From Lithodes maja (Eukaryota; Arthropoda; Malacostraca; Decapoda; Lithodidae), in assembly GCA_037953745.1 (NCBI GenBank), contig JBAKBP010007438.1:35953-99952 (forward strand): a stretch of DNA of 64,000 bases, in the 5' to 3' direction. Of this stretch, positions 1-10,534 are shown piece after piece. A program made the position numbers and the translations under genes. The number at the start of each line of letters is the position of its first letter. The stretch's first letter is position 1. The notes under the pieces are model-generated. The model worked only from the letters and a program-made list of their open reading frames with translations, made no database searches and was not told where the DNA came from.

Positions 1-136
1 TGTCTGTGGCAACACGACACTAATTAAATAAAGCAGATCATTCTAGGACAACTGTAGCCCATCCCCCCATCCTGGCGAGCGCTAGCGAGCTGCAATGCCC
101 CACGCAACCATTCTGCTAACGCCGGGAGGCGTCACA
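1..136 (-). repeat. 3' LTR of element A, partial
   Basis: It matches 7,537-7,672 with two substitutions and ends at the same gtcaca. The rest of this LTR lies outside the window. Confidence 0.93.
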
Positions 137-144
137 CCCCCCCC
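137..144 (-). promoter_or_regulatory. Polypurine tract of element A
   Basis: A run of eight C on the plus strand is eight G on the element strand, immediately before the 3' LTR. This is where plus-strand DNA priming is expected. Confidence 0.75.
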
Positions 145-657
145 AAGATATGGGACACTCAACCATGAGCCCATATCTGAACAGGCAGAATGTCGCTAGA
201 ATCTGCCACTCCTAACCACTCTGCCACTCCTAACCACTCTGCCACTCATGGAATGCAAGCTCAGTCTCCTCAAAAAAAAAATACAACAACATTTATATAT
301 ATAAAAAATCTTATCACCCTTCCCAAATATAATACATTAATTCATAACATTGTGCTCCCAGATCGAGCTTTAAGAAGCACAGCCTACTGAGGGAAAATCA
401 TCTGCACTCAGTACTTAGCTACAATATTATCTTAAAATTAATTATCAAAAAGAAAGGGTTTTTATTTAATTTTTCATATTTTATTTTAATGTTGTTTTTG
501 GCGGATACTATAGATGTAGCCTAATTTTCTTCTAATCAAAGCCAACAACTCCTGCCCTGCGACCCTACGCTGATGCTACACACGCGAGCCAACAAGCACC
601 AGCGCAAAAATTCACCGCGAGCCAAGACAGGAGGCTATACCAACATACTGTGGTAGC
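145..657 (-). other. Non-coding 3' region of element A
   Basis: About 0.5 kb lies between the RNase H stop and the polypurine tract. It is AT-rich, with an 11-bp direct repeat (ccactcctaac) near 205-240. The 66-codon frame at 190-390 has no recognisable features. I see no gene here. Confidence 0.7.
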
Positions 658-1704
658 CTACCCCGGATTCTCCACCCGCGACAAACAGTCCGCAATCACA
701 TTCTCACAACCGGCAATATGGCGAATGTCTAAGTTGTACTCTTGCAACATGAGCGACCATCTGGTCAGCCTCATATTCCGGTTGTGGAATTGATTGAGGA
801 ATTTAAGCGGGTGGTGGTCGGTATACACTACCACGACTGGCCCATAGGCAGGAACATAGACCTCAAAGTGTCTGAGCGCTAACACGATTGCCAGCAGTTC
901 CTTTTCAACAACCGAATAGTTTTTCTGTGCTGAATTAAATTTCTTTGAAAAGAAACTGACTGGATGCTCAAGACCTTCCTCGTCTGTCTGCAAAAGTACG
1001 GCACCAGCCCCTACTCCGCTGGCATCAGTCGCCAACTGAAATGGTCGTTCAAAGTCCGGGGCCCTGAGGATAGGGTGAGTGCATAAAAGGTGTTTAACTA
1101 CTCGAAACGCCTGCTCACACTCAGGTGCCCAGCGGAACTTTTTATCTTTAGCTAGTAGATCTGTCAAAGGAGCTAACACAGTAGAATAACCTCTTATAAA
1201 GCGGCGGAAATACCCAATCATGCCCAAAAATCTCATGATCTGCCGCTTGGTGGTCGGCCTGGGGAACAAGTCGATAGCCTGTATCTTCTGTTGGGGCGGG
1301 CTCACCTGCCCTAACCCAACCACAAACCCCAGATACTGCACCGTGGCTTGCACAAAGTCACACTTGCCCAGATTAACCACCAAGCCTGCTTTACTAAGTT
1401 GACTAAATAAGGCTTCTATGTGCTCACAGTGACTTTGGAAATCGTTGTCATAAATGATCACGTCATCAAGGTAGACAGTACAGTTTGGGATGTCTGCTAC
1501 GATGTCGTTCATTAAGCTCTGGAAAGTGGCCGGTGCATTTTTCAGACCATATGGCATCACGTTGCAACGGTAAGTACTGCCATCCACCACAAACCCGCAC
1601 ACCTCTTTAGCCCGCTCAGACAGTGGTACTTGCCAGTAGCCTTTGACGAGGTCTACCTTGGTCAAGTACCTTGCTTTCCCGATCTTATCCACACTGTCAT
1701 CCAC
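658..1704 (-). CDS. pol: Element A pol, part 3: RT palm/thumb and RNase H
   Basis: This is the C-terminal part of the polyprotein. The RT part has the catalytic YLDD at residues 78-81 (about 1,473-1,462), preceded by VDLVKGYWQVPL and the YGLKNAPATFQ block. RNase H follows, with ATDASGVGAGAVL, the EKELLAI glutamate and the YTDHHPLKFL block, and ends in ADCLSR near the stop. No integrase follows: RNase H is the last domain before the 3' LTR. The true N terminus is upstream, because a C run at about 1,730-1,735 shifts the frame from the preceding segment. Removing one C would join the RT finger and palm blocks. The catalytic residues look intact. Confidence 0.92.
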   Translation of the reverse strand: MDDSVDKIGKARYLTKVDLVKGYWQVPLSERAKEVCGFVVDGSTYRCNVMPYGLKNAPATFQSLMNDIVADIPNCTVYLDDVIIYDNDFQSHCEHIEALFSQLSKAGLVVNLGKCDFVQATVQYLGFVVGLGQVSPPQQKIQAIDLFPRPTTKRQIMRFLGMIGYFRRFIRGYSTVLAPLTDLLAKDKKFRWAPECEQAFRVVKHLLCTHPILRAPDFERPFQLATDASGVGAGAVLLQTDEEGLEHPVSFFSKKFNSAQKNYSVVEKELLAIVLALRHFEVYVPAYGPVVVVYTDHHPLKFLNQFHNRNMRLTRWSLMLQEYNLDIRHIAGCENVIADCLSRVENPG

Positions 1705-2710
1705 CCGGGGAAGAGGATATGCATTGGTGGGGGGTCAATCCGTTCAACCGCCTAAAGTCAATGCAGAACCAAACTTTTCCATCAGGTTTGGGCTGCAGAG
1801 TGACAGGAGAAGTCCACCGTACTGCCCCCTTCTCGATCAAGCCTCTCGCCAGCATATACTCCAGCTCATCCCTGAGCGCTGGGAGTTTAATGGGTGGCAC
1901 CCGATAAGGTATCGACTTGAAGGGGGGGTGCTCTCCTACATCGACGTCAAGCACCGCTTGAGTAGTGAGGCCTGGGTGCTCGGCAAATACAGTGGGGTAT
2001 GAATCGAACCGGCGCTGCACTGCCACCTGCTGTTCCTCCGGCAGGTGTGCCAGAGCATCATGCGCACATTGGCTCGAATTCCCCGCCCACTGATCAGCCG
2101 AGACATGACAATCCCAGTTATCATCCACCTGGTCATTGCTGCCCCCCTCTCCTTCTCCACCATGACCGCAGCAGGTCAACACAGGGACAGCTAGTGACTC
2201 AGGTGGGCGCCTCACATACTCCTTCAACAAATTAATGTGGCATAGTTGGTTACGCTTCTTCCGGTCTGGAGTGGCAACGAGGTAATCTAGATCGGAGATC
2301 TTTGACACCACCCGATAAGGCCCAGCGTACTTGGCAGCCAGAGGATGACCTGACAAAGGCAACAGGACCAACACCTCTTGACCTACCTGAAACTCCCGGA
2401 GTTTCGCCTTAGTATCGTACCTGTCCTTCATACGGGCCTGCGAACTCACCAAATTACGCCCGGCCAGCTCCAGACTTCTAAGCATTCTCTCTCTGCTCTC
2501 GAGGACGTATCTCAACATAGAACATGGCTTAGCGGTACCCTCCCAAATCTCCTTCACCATGTGGAGAGGGCCCCTCACCTGATGCCCGAAAACAAGCTCA
2601 TTTGGACTGAAACCGAGACTCTCTCCAGGTACTTCTCTTGCCGCGAACAAAACATACGGCAGACCAAGGTCCCAATCCTTTCCGTTCTCTGCGCAATAAC
2701 ATCGAAGCAT
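1697..2710 (-). CDS. pol: Element A pol, part 2: integrase C terminus (GPY/F) and RT fingers
   Basis: This frame is collinear with the upstream gag-PR-INT frame and is separated from it by one in-frame TGA at 2,729-2,731, probably a mutated Trp codon. It starts with the integrase C-terminal region and carries a GPY/F-type module (AAKYAGPYRVV, then CHINLLKEY). An acidic linker follows, then the RT leader (FAEHPGLTT, then LEYMLARGLIEKG, then CIDFRRLNGLTP). It ends at the C-run frameshift. A direct passage from the GPY/F module into RT shows the integrase-before-RT order. The Met at 2,710 is probably not a real start. Confidence 0.9.
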   Translation of the reverse strand: MLRCYCAENGKDWDLGLPYVLFAAREVPGESLGFSPNELVFGHQVRGPLHMVKEIWEGTAKPCSMLRYVLESRERMLRSLELAGRNLVSSQARMKDRYDTKAKLREFQVGQEVLVLLPLSGHPLAAKYAGPYRVVSKISDLDYLVATPDRKKRNQLCHINLLKEYVRRPPESLAVPVLTCCGHGGEGEGGSNDQVDDNWDCHVSADQWAGNSSQCAHDALAHLPEEQQVAVQRRFDSYPTVFAEHPGLTTQAVLDVDVGEHPPFKSIPYRVPPIKLPALRDELEYMLARGLIEKGAVRWTSPVTLQPKPDGKVWFCIDFRRLNGLTPHQCISSSPGG

Positions 2711-2728
2711 GCTTTTCAGCGTGGCGTG

Positions 2729-5700
2729 TCACCTCTCCAACACCCCTTGACTCTCCGGGTGATACGCAGAAGAGACGACAGTGCTGATGCCATGCTGAAT
2801 CATAGTTTGTTTGAACAGATTAGATGTAAAATTAGAACCTTGGTCCGATTGCACCTCTTGCGGGTAACCATACCGCGAGCAATACAAGAGCAGGTTCCGG
2901 ACAACAGTTTTCGCTGTACCATTTCTCATTGGATATGCATCAGGATAACGAGTGGCCACATCCATGATAGTTAATAGAAATTTATTACCGGCACTAGTAG
3001 GGGGTAGGGGTCCGACCATATCAATGATGACTTTACTGAAGGGCGGTCCACTGACAGGAATGGGGTGCAACGGGGCTCTCGGAATTGTTTGGTTAGGTTT
3101 TCCAACCCTCTGGCATGTATGACACCTTGCTATCCAGGTTACCACCTGCCCCTTCAACCCCGGCCACCAAAACAATTTTTCTAAAGCCGCCACCGTTTTT
3201 CTCACCCCTAGATGTCCTGCCAGTGGTATGTCATGCGCCAACCTCAGTAGGCTATCCCTGCACTCCCGTGGCACCACCAACTGGTCCACTACTCCGGACC
3301 CCTCTTGCCAACTACGTTTAGGGTCTTGAAAACGCCTATAGAGGATGCCTTCTAAATTAAAAAAATCTCCTGGCTGTGCATCGCCGTCCTCGTCGAGCTC
3401 TACAGCTCCATTAGGACACGTTTGGAGCTCAGGGTCCTCTAGTTGCAACCGACGTATATCTGAGGGTGCCAAGCGATCTAACTGCTCCCGGAGCAATGCA
3501 TGACCTTCCCCGATACTGTGCTGCTCCCTCTGTCTCTCTCGATGTACATAACGTTGCTGTCGTGGAGACTCGTCATGCCCAGCCTCGTCACTCTCGATGA
3601 CAGGCCCAGGGGCTACTCCAGAATTAAGTAATGGTGCTAATACTGAATCACCCAGGAGAGCCGCCAAGTCAAAACTCTTAAAACCAACTCCAGCTTTAGC
3701 CTCCTCCTGTTGATCGTTCCTCCGCTGGTCTGAAGACGGAGGACTAGGCTGTGACACTTTAGCTGCCCGAGCTCGGGTGAGAACACACGCCATGGGTTGT
3801 GTCTGGCACCGCTCGACCCACTCTTGCTCTTCCCTACTCACGTCGGCCGGCCTCTCGGCAACGACTAAGGGTAGAACCTCAGAAGCGGGCATTGCAAAGT
3901 CGTTGCCGAGAAGAAGGTCGACGCCCTCCACTGGCAGTTTCTCCACAATCCCGACATCCAATTCACGTGCCACACCACCCACCTCCAACTCCAACCACAC
4001 CAGCGGGTATGACCGAGTTGCATTAATACCCTGCACCACCACCACCCGAGCCGCGTTTATAGGGTAGCCAGTCAAGTTTTTCATCAGAGTCTGGGAAGCA
4101 CCTGTATCACGCAAGACCTCTACTCCATGCTTGCGCCCCGCCCACATCACGCAACCCCGCCCTCTATGGTCGCAAAAAACATCCTGAGCAGGGTTCGAGC
4201 CTCCCAGGTGCTTCTGCATTGGCTGTGCCTCAGCCTCTGACGAACTGCCCCGGGCAAACTCAGATGACTTCGGAGACACACCAATGTTGCAGGCCAAAGA
4301 CACAGCTGCTGTAGGTGGTTTGCTAGGACAGACTCTTGCAAAGTGCCCCTTTTTATGACAATGATAACACTCCAACTCCCCTTTGGGCTTCCCTTGGTAC
4401 TGGGAAGGGCCCGGCCCCTTCTTAAATGGGACGGTGCTAGTCTTGTGGTCAGTCTTGGTATCATGGCTCTTGTACTTGTTTGCATAAGGTATATCACTAA
4501 CTCGGGGGGGTGGGGCGTCACGCCCCTTGTTACCTGCCTCACTACGCTGGGCAGACCCGCATCCACAAATTAGTGATAGCCGGAGGTCAGCCATCTCAGC
4601 TGCCTCCTGTAGAGTTTTTGGTTGCTTTTCTTTAAGGTTTAACGTCAGGTCGCCGCCCGTGCATTTGAAAAACTGCTCTAAAAGCACCAACTGTTTAATG
4701 TCGTCAAACGTAGTAGCTTTCTCCGACCTCAGCCAATTCCCAAAAGCATCGGACAGCTCCCGGGCATGCTCCAAAAAGGTGGTCTCCCGACCCTTGGTAA
4801 CACCCCGGAACTTCAACCTGTACGTCTCTGGTTGTAGTTCGTATGCTCTCAGGACAGCCTCCTTGAGTTCCTCGTAGATAATACACGACTCTATCGGCAA
4901 TGCATCATAAGCCCTGAGTCCCTTGCCCACAAGTCTAGAGGAAACAAGGGCTGCCCACTTCTCCCCAGGCCACTGGTGGATCTGGCACTTCTTCTCAAAG
5001 CGTGTGAAAAATTCTGTTACACCACTCTCATCAAACACCGGAACCAGTTTCAATAAGTGCGAGAGAGACTGCTCATGAACACGGTTACCAGCCCCAAGTC
5101 GCTGTCCCGTTGTCTCTACTCGCGACTTCTCTTCATCCATGTCGGCACAGTACCTAGTCGACTCTAAATCAGCTTGGATTTTTGCTAGCTTGGCTCTCTC
5201 TTCTATCTTGGCTAATTCTATTTGCTGCTCACCTGCCCTGATAGCCTTTCTCTCTTCGATCTTAGCTAATTCGAGCTGAAGCAATAATTCTGGAGATAAC
5301 CCTTGAGGAGGTGAAGGTGCTACAATGTTTGAAATTACCGGTGGTCCCCCCAGGGGAAACCCCCCCTGCCAGTCACCACCCACCTGTGGAAGCGTACCCG
5401 GGGTCGGCAAACCACTGGGATGGCTGGGAGTCGAGTGTAGGGGAAGCATGGCCGAAGGGCTCTGAGCACTCAACCCATCTCGCTCACCAGTCACCCTGCC
5501 CAGTACACACGTTATCAAGTTATCCTTGGTCATGCTGCTAGTAACCGCATGACCGATAGCTGTGGCCAGGCATTGAAGACCGTACCGATCCATACCCTCC
5601 AACCGCTCGGCAGTAACAGGCCATTGCAAAAATATCCGAGCATCCTCCTCACAGTTCACCCAATTAACCCTTTCATCATACTGTTGTTCCTCAGTCTCGA

Positions 5701-5755
5701 CATTACGTACTGTGTCTCCATTCTCCTCTGACCCGGTATAAGACATGATGCTCAT
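2729..5755 (-). CDS. gag-pol: Element A gag-protease-integrase polyprotein (1,008 codons)
   Basis: Residues about 155-200 form a charged, probably coiled-coil stretch (repeated LAKIEER). Residues about 230-395 are a capsid region whose second half (about 300-395) resembles a SCAN domain (VLLEQFF, then EKQPKTLQEAAEMADL). A CCHC zinc knuckle is at 463-476. The protease motif RDTGAS has its catalytic Asp at 550. Integrase has an HHCC finger (H841, H848, C878, C881) and D912, D971, E1007, giving the D-x58-D-x35-E spacing. The frame ends at a TGA right after the VLER block. Alignment with element B favours the second Met (5,746) as the start. No RT lies between protease and integrase. Confidence 0.93.
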   Translation of the reverse strand: MSIMSYTGSEENGDTVRNVETEEQQYDERVNWVNCEEDARIFLQWPVTAERLEGMDRYGLQCLATAIGHAVTSSMTKDNLITCVLGRVTGERDGLSAQSPSAMLPLHSTPSHPSGLPTPGTLPQVGGDWQGGFPLGGPPVISNIVAPSPPQGLSPELLLQLELAKIEERKAIRAGEQQIELAKIEERAKLAKIQADLESTRYCADMDEEKSRVETTGQRLGAGNRVHEQSLSHLLKLVPVFDESGVTEFFTRFEKKCQIHQWPGEKWAALVSSRLVGKGLRAYDALPIESCIIYEELKEAVLRAYELQPETYRLKFRGVTKGRETTFLEHARELSDAFGNWLRSEKATTFDDIKQLVLLEQFFKCTGGDLTLNLKEKQPKTLQEAAEMADLRLSLICGCGSAQRSEAGNKGRDAPPPRVSDIPYANKYKSHDTKTDHKTSTVPFKKGPGPSQYQGKPKGELECYHCHKKGHFARVCPSKPPTAAVSLACNIGVSPKSSEFARGSSSEAEAQPMQKHLGGSNPAQDVFCDHRGRGCVMWAGRKHGVEVLRDTGASQTLMKNLTGYPINAARVVVVQGINATRSYPLVWLELEVGGVARELDVGIVEKLPVEGVDLLLGNDFAMPASEVLPLVVAERPADVSREEQEWVERCQTQPMACVLTRARAAKVSQPSPPSSDQRRNDQQEEAKAGVGFKSFDLAALLGDSVLAPLLNSGVAPGPVIESDEAGHDESPRQQRYVHRERQREQHSIGEGHALLREQLDRLAPSDIRRLQLEDPELQTCPNGAVELDEDGDAQPGDFFNLEGILYRRFQDPKRSWQEGSGVVDQLVVPRECRDSLLRLAHDIPLAGHLGVRKTVAALEKLFWWPGLKGQVVTWIARCHTCQRVGKPNQTIPRAPLHPIPVSGPPFSKVIIDMVGPLPPTSAGNKFLLTIMDVATRYPDAYPMRNGTAKTVVRNLLLYCSRYGYPQEVQSDQGSNFTSNLFKQTMIQHGISTVVSSAYHPESQGVLER

Positions 5756-5947
5756 AAAAATTTCTCACCACAATATTCAGAAAAGAAGTACCCCAAACTC
5801 TTATGTAGCACTATTCACTTGCCAAAAATGTCTGAAGACTCTCAAGTGCTATACTACTTTGCCAAACAAAAAATTAACGTGCCCACTATATTCCTCAATA
5901 AAACAAATGACCACAATAATCCTGCAATTATCTCTTAGTTCACAAGA

Positions 5948-5965
5948 TCCTGAGCTAGGTCGCCA
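5948..5965 (-). promoter_or_regulatory. Primer-binding site of element A
   Basis: Two bases after the LTR end, the minus strand reads tggcgacctagctcagg. TGGCGACC is the kind of PBS that pairs with a tRNA 3' end, and tRNA-Arg PBSs of Drosophila mdg1/412 elements start this way. Element B has the same tggcgacct at the same offset. The tRNA identity is an inference. Confidence 0.65.
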
Positions 5966-5967
5966 TT

Positions 5968-7672
5968 TGTTACAATCCAGGTTCTCAAAGACACAGGGCT
6001 CTTCAACATTGGACTAGATAATGGCAAAACGCAACAACGGTAACACTAGATCCAACCCCTGCCTTAAACACTGGAAAACAAAACACCATTACCGCCCTGA
6101 GTCGTGCCTGGACAACGAGGTATCCTATGACTCGGTAACTGGTGCACACACACTAGGCTGACGCTCAATGAAACAGCCTATTCTCAAACAGTAAAAGATT
6201 ACTCGATTATGTTACACAAAGAAAAGATAGTTAACGTGATTAATTAACGTTACGGTAGATACTCAAATAACTGGCACTCCTGTATTAAAGAAAGTGCAAT
6301 GCTAGTCCTGCAACACCAACTGGAAACTTCTGAAATAGTCTGATGCTGGGAAGATGTTCGTAAATAATCTTGAACAATTATAATGCAGAATACGGGTCAC
6401 AATAAATGCTAGGACATATAGTATTAATAGGCAGGCGAATAATAAAGACTGCGCAAAGGTAGTAATGCTCGACAACTAAAGAAATGCTTCGTGACACAAC
6501 GCAACAGCCTACTAGGGTTGTGCAACTCAACAACAACCTCGGCTCAAAAGTGCAGTGAATAATAATGTTGCATACATATAAAAATGGGGGCTTATCTCTA
6601 ACCAGTGTCTGCTCAGTTAATAAAGTCTAGCTGGGGTATCAAGGCAGGGCAACAATGGGTGAGCATGCGGCTCGTAGCCTAACGTTGTCCGAAGGTGGTA
6701 TAATGAAGATTAGGTTATATGACGGGGATGCTCTCTTGATAAATCTAGGTATCTAGTACCTAGCTCTATCCTGGCGATCCCTCAGAAGTCAACACAAAGA
6801 GGCAGCACTATGTTGTGAGGGATAGGCTATGGCCCTCTCACACCACAGCGCTGTGCTCGCAAAGTAAACCCACCCGAAGACAACTTAGGCTCTCACAGTA
6901 CCTGTCGATGTCGTGCAGGGCTTAGCTAACACTGCACACATCGGAGACAACGACACAGTAACCTTACCCCTAGTCTAGCTTTAGATAACCAAGCAGAATC
7001 ACTCAACACCTTGCCAGGGAGACATATACCGGTCTACAACCTTCCCGAGAGAGGACACATACGGAAAAGTCCGTCTCTCTAACCTCAATAAAGCATAATA
7101 CCTCCTTAACCTAATACATGGAAATATCTGAGAGCTTCGCGTACAATACGACTGGTCGACGGTGAACGTCTATGCTGAAACCAGAAGGGATGTTGAGTTT
7201 AATAAAGATTAGAGAATGAGAAAGGAGAAGTCGAGAGAGAGAAATAGTATGCAAAGTGGCGAGTATGGGGGACAGAATTGCAAAGGATGTAGGCGATACG
7301 CGTGTCAGGCAAGCTCTGAGCTGGTAAAGAACACGAGGCCGCGATGGGAAGGGACTAGTTGACCACCCGGCCGCCAATGCCGTCAGCGCCCAAGCGAGCC
7401 GCGTCATAGCTCACCCCGCTGCCAGGTGTACTCCCTCACCCTCTCTCGCTCGCCTCCCACACAAGCAACATTTATATTATAGCGAATATAAAATATAAGT
7501 CGCAGTCACAGACCAAAACAAAGACCATTTCTAGACTGTCTGTGGCAACACGACACTATTTAAATAAAGCAGATCATTCTAGGACAACTGTAGCCCATCC
7601 CCCCATCCTGGCGAGCGCTAGCGAGCTGCAATGCCCCACGCAACCATTCTGCTAACGCCGGGAGGTGTCACA
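5968..7672 (-). repeat. 5' LTR of element A (1,705 bp)
   Basis: It starts tgttac and ends gtcaca on the plus strand, giving the TG...CA ends. Its last 136 bp match 1-136. It contains ctggcgagcgctagcgagc near 7,607, a block shared with element B LTRs. The 98-codon minus-strand frame at 7,111-7,407 lies inside the LTR and has no known domain, so I do not call it a gene. Confidence 0.9.
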
Positions 7673-8145
7673 CCTCCCACCACCACCCTCAGTCCCCTCC
7701 AACTACCTCCCTCAGTCCCCTCCCACCACCTCCCTCAGTACCCTCCAACTACCTCCCTCAGTCCCCTCCCACTACATCCCTCAGTCCCCTCCCACCACCA
7801 CCCTCAGTCCCCTCCCACTACCTCCCTCAGTCCCCTCCCACCACCACCCTCAGTCCCCTCCCACTACCTCCCTCAGTCCCCTCCCACCACCTCCCTCAGT
7901 CCCCTCCCATCACCTCCCTCAGTCCCCTCCAACTACCTCCCTTAGTTTCCTCCCACCACCTCCCTCAGTCCCCTCCCACCACCTCCCTCAGTCCCCTCCA
8001 ACTACCTCCCTCAGTCCTCTCCCACCACCTCCCTCAGTCCCCTCCCACCACCTCCCTCAGTCGCCTCCAACTACTTCCCTCAGTCCCCTTCCACTACCTC
8101 CCCCAGTCCCCTCCCACCACTACCCTCAGTCCCCTCCAACTACTT
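7673..8145 (+). repeat. 23-bp minisatellite (about 20 copies)
   Basis: The unit is cagtcccctcccaccacctccct with variants (aactac, caccac). It abuts the end of the element A LTR, so A inserted at the edge of the array or the array grew from it. Because 23 is not a multiple of 3, proline-rich frames cross the array (7,631-7,945 and 7,665-8,153); these are not genes. Confidence 0.95.
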
Positions 8146-8223
8146 CAAGCTGATTTAGAGACATTGACTTTTGGGTGTCAAAAAATTGTTAAGTTATATT
8201 TGTTGTTATGATAGTTTACATTA

Positions 8224-8724
8224 GGGGAGGTGTGGTGGAGTGGTCATGCCACTGGATTAGTAATCCAATGGACCCGGGTTCAAATCCCGATATGTCATTG
8301 GGAAGATATTATTGGGATTGAATTTGTGCTGTACCTAGTATCAGTGCATTACCACAAAACCCACCGAAATGCCAAAAAAATACCCTCATTGTTCCCTGAT
8401 TAAAATAACACTGTATGAATATTCCCATATTCAAAATATGTTACAGGGGGACAATGCCTAGTGAGTTCACTGCTCAATAGGTGGCGTTCTGAGAGTGAGG
8501 GTCTGAGTCTGGAGGATGAGACGGTGAAGCGCTTGAGCGAAGCAACCAGCCGCTTCAGAGATGGAGCTGCTTCGAGCCATGATGGATGCTTCGCATGTCT
8601 CACTCCCCAGACTGGAACAAGACCTCACAGGCTTCACCGTGTTGAGCGGTGGAATGTACAGGCTCTCAGCCTATGCCCGAGAGGGAGTAGTTGGAATATA
8701 GAAAAAAAAAACAAAAAAAAAAAC
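8224..8724 (+). mobile_element. tRNA-derived SINE, full length
   Basis: The head is tRNA-like, with an A box tggtggagtgg (8,233-8,243) and a B box ggttcaaatcc (8,277-8,287), the internal RNA polymerase III promoter. The body is about 430 bp and ends in an A-rich tail (8,700-8,724). The same family lies inverted at 9,870-10,352 and truncated at 44,145-44,519. It is not a working tRNA gene. Confidence 0.88.
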
Positions 8725-9616
8725 ACATTTTTTAGCTTCTACAAAATGCAATGGTAGAGAAGAGAACGACTCAACAACTGCCCAAACCACCACACTGCCC
8801 GCAACATCTCCCTTCATAGGATCTGCAGACATCAGGACAGTTCAGCTACCCTCCACACGGCACCACCTGAATTCACCTCCATACCTTCACAGAAGCTGTG
8901 CAGTGGACTAGAATTTCTTGAGCAACATACCCTGTGCAACCACCAAGCATCCCAATCACTTCAGCTTCAGTGTCATTGATGTCCCGACGCATTAGCTGCC
9001 CACGCTAGCCCCCGACATTAAACAACAAAGCCAGCGAGCCTCATTATCAATGTCATCGGAATTCCAAAAAGATGTTGGCCAAGGTTGGTTACAGGATGTC
9101 AATTCACAGGTGATTTGATAAGGCAAATACCAACGTGGGAAACCCAGAATTCCCAGGAGGAACCACACCAGCCAATAGGAGTTTCTCTCCTCTCCTCTAC
9201 CACCCTTTCAACAGGCCTTGCACACCCTGCAAGCCTCCCACCCACCCCCTGACAGACCACCACTGAGGCCCCAGCCCCCCTCACCCTTTTCGACTGACCC
9301 AGAACAAGATACCATATTTCATGTGGCACAGACCTCTAGCCGTGCCACCGGCCCCTACCTATTTGAAAAGTTGGAAGAGCTAACCCTTTATCGGGCAACA
9401 CACTCCGCCCCACAAAGGGTTATGAAGACTTATTGACCTCTATCCCAATTCATACTTCCTGGATCTTTAGGAAGAGTGAATAATGAACTTAGATATTGGT
9501 GGTAGGAGGAGGATGAGAGCCAAGACTATCTAGAAGGAGAAAGAAGTAGGACGTGAGGAGGCTTCGGCCCTAGTGATTGCAACATGTGGAGAAGTGAAGT
9601 CAACATAATTACGTTG
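8725..9616. other. Unassigned DNA between SINE and element C
   Basis: I see no convincing gene. Positions 8,753-8,817 match the last 70 bases of the window in reverse complement and mark the outermost part of the inverted repeat. The short frames at 9,099-9,329 (minus) and 9,218-9,436 (plus) overlap each other and show no motif. Confidence 0.6.
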
Positions 9617-9869
9617 TGAGATGACGGGGTTGCAAGCAACCAATTTAGCAACCCCGTCAGATACACTCATAAACCAAGAAGAGACTCAACCAACCAGAGC
9701 CAGGATAGCAAGCATCAAGGAAATATAAAGAACGAAACGAAGGGCACATATCCTGACCAAGAAAGAAATAGCGCAGTCTAGCATACATAATCCACGTTCT
9801 CCATGGGACCAGCAAACAACGCATTGAGGTTATCGCCACATATCGGGACCTACAGTAAGTGCAGGGCCA

Positions 9870-10352
9870 TTTTTTTTTTTTTTTTCTATATTCCAACAAC
9901 TCCCTCTCAGGCATAGGCTGATAGCCTTTACACTCTACCGCTGAACACGGAGAGGCCCGTGAGGTCTTGCTCCAGTCTAGGGAGTGAGACATGTGAAGCT
10001 TCACGGCTCGAAGCAACTCCATCTCTGAAGCTGCTCCGCCTCTGCGCTTCACAGTCTCATCCCCCAGGCTCGGACCCTCACTCTCAGAACGCCACCTATT
10101 GAGCAATTAACTCACTAGGCATTGCCACCCTGTAGCATATTTTTGAATATGGGAATATTCATACAATGCTACTTAATCAGGGAACAATGAGGGTATTTTT
10201 TTGGCATTTCGGTGTGCTGTGGTAATGCACTGATACTCTAGGTACAGCACAAATTCCATCCCAATAATATCTTCCCATTGACATATTGGGATTCGAACCC
10301 GGGTCCATTGGATTACCAACCCAGTGGCAAGACCACTCCGCCACACCTCCCC
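9870..10352 (-). mobile_element. SINE inserted in the element C 5' LTR
   Basis: This is a reverse-orientation copy of the 8,224 SINE. The T tract is at 9,870-9,885 and the tRNA-like head ends at 10,352. The 3' LTR runs uninterrupted across the site (gggccacttatcgagcatga at 27,924). The insertion breaks the frame that starts at the LTR edge. Confidence 0.88.
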
Positions 10353-10534
10353 TTACCGAGTATGACCTGTTTTAGGGCCAATCACAGGGGTCCTTCCCGG
10401 AACAATCACAGGATCCAGGATACGTGAAAAAGGCTTACCCACCCCAGGAACCTGACTTCAATTATAATGAGGAAGAATTTATGCTAATACCTCATGAACA
10501 TCCAATGTCATATTTCAACAGATGGGACCAAAAG

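Larger units (their letters stand above)
1..7672 (-). mobile_element. Ty3/gypsy LTR retrotransposon A (Gmr1-like domain order), 3' LTR truncated by window edge
   Basis: Read on the minus strand the order is: 5' LTR (7,672-5,968), primer-binding site, gag-protease-integrase-RT-RNase H, polypurine tract (144-137), then 136 bp of the 3' LTR. Integrase upstream of RT is the reverse of ordinary Ty3/gypsy elements and matches the Gmr1-like group. The coding region has only two clear lesions: an in-frame TGA at 2,729-2,731 and a C-run frameshift near 1,730. The overlapping LTR parts (1-136 versus 7,537-7,672) differ at 2 of 136 positions. Both point to a recent insertion. The far target-site flank is outside the window. 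Confidence 0.92.

Noticed and set aside
7631..8153. Proline-rich open frames of 104 and 162 codons
   Set aside because: They are produced by the 23-bp minisatellite, which reads open in all frames; there is no start context or domain.
8224..8300. tRNA gene
   Set aside because: A and B boxes are present, but the sequence is the head of a repeated ~500-bp SINE with an A tail and lacks a proper cloverleaf.
9099..9436. Host gene in the unassigned 8.7-9.6 kb stretch
   Set aside because: Short overlapping frames on both strands with no motif or splice structure.
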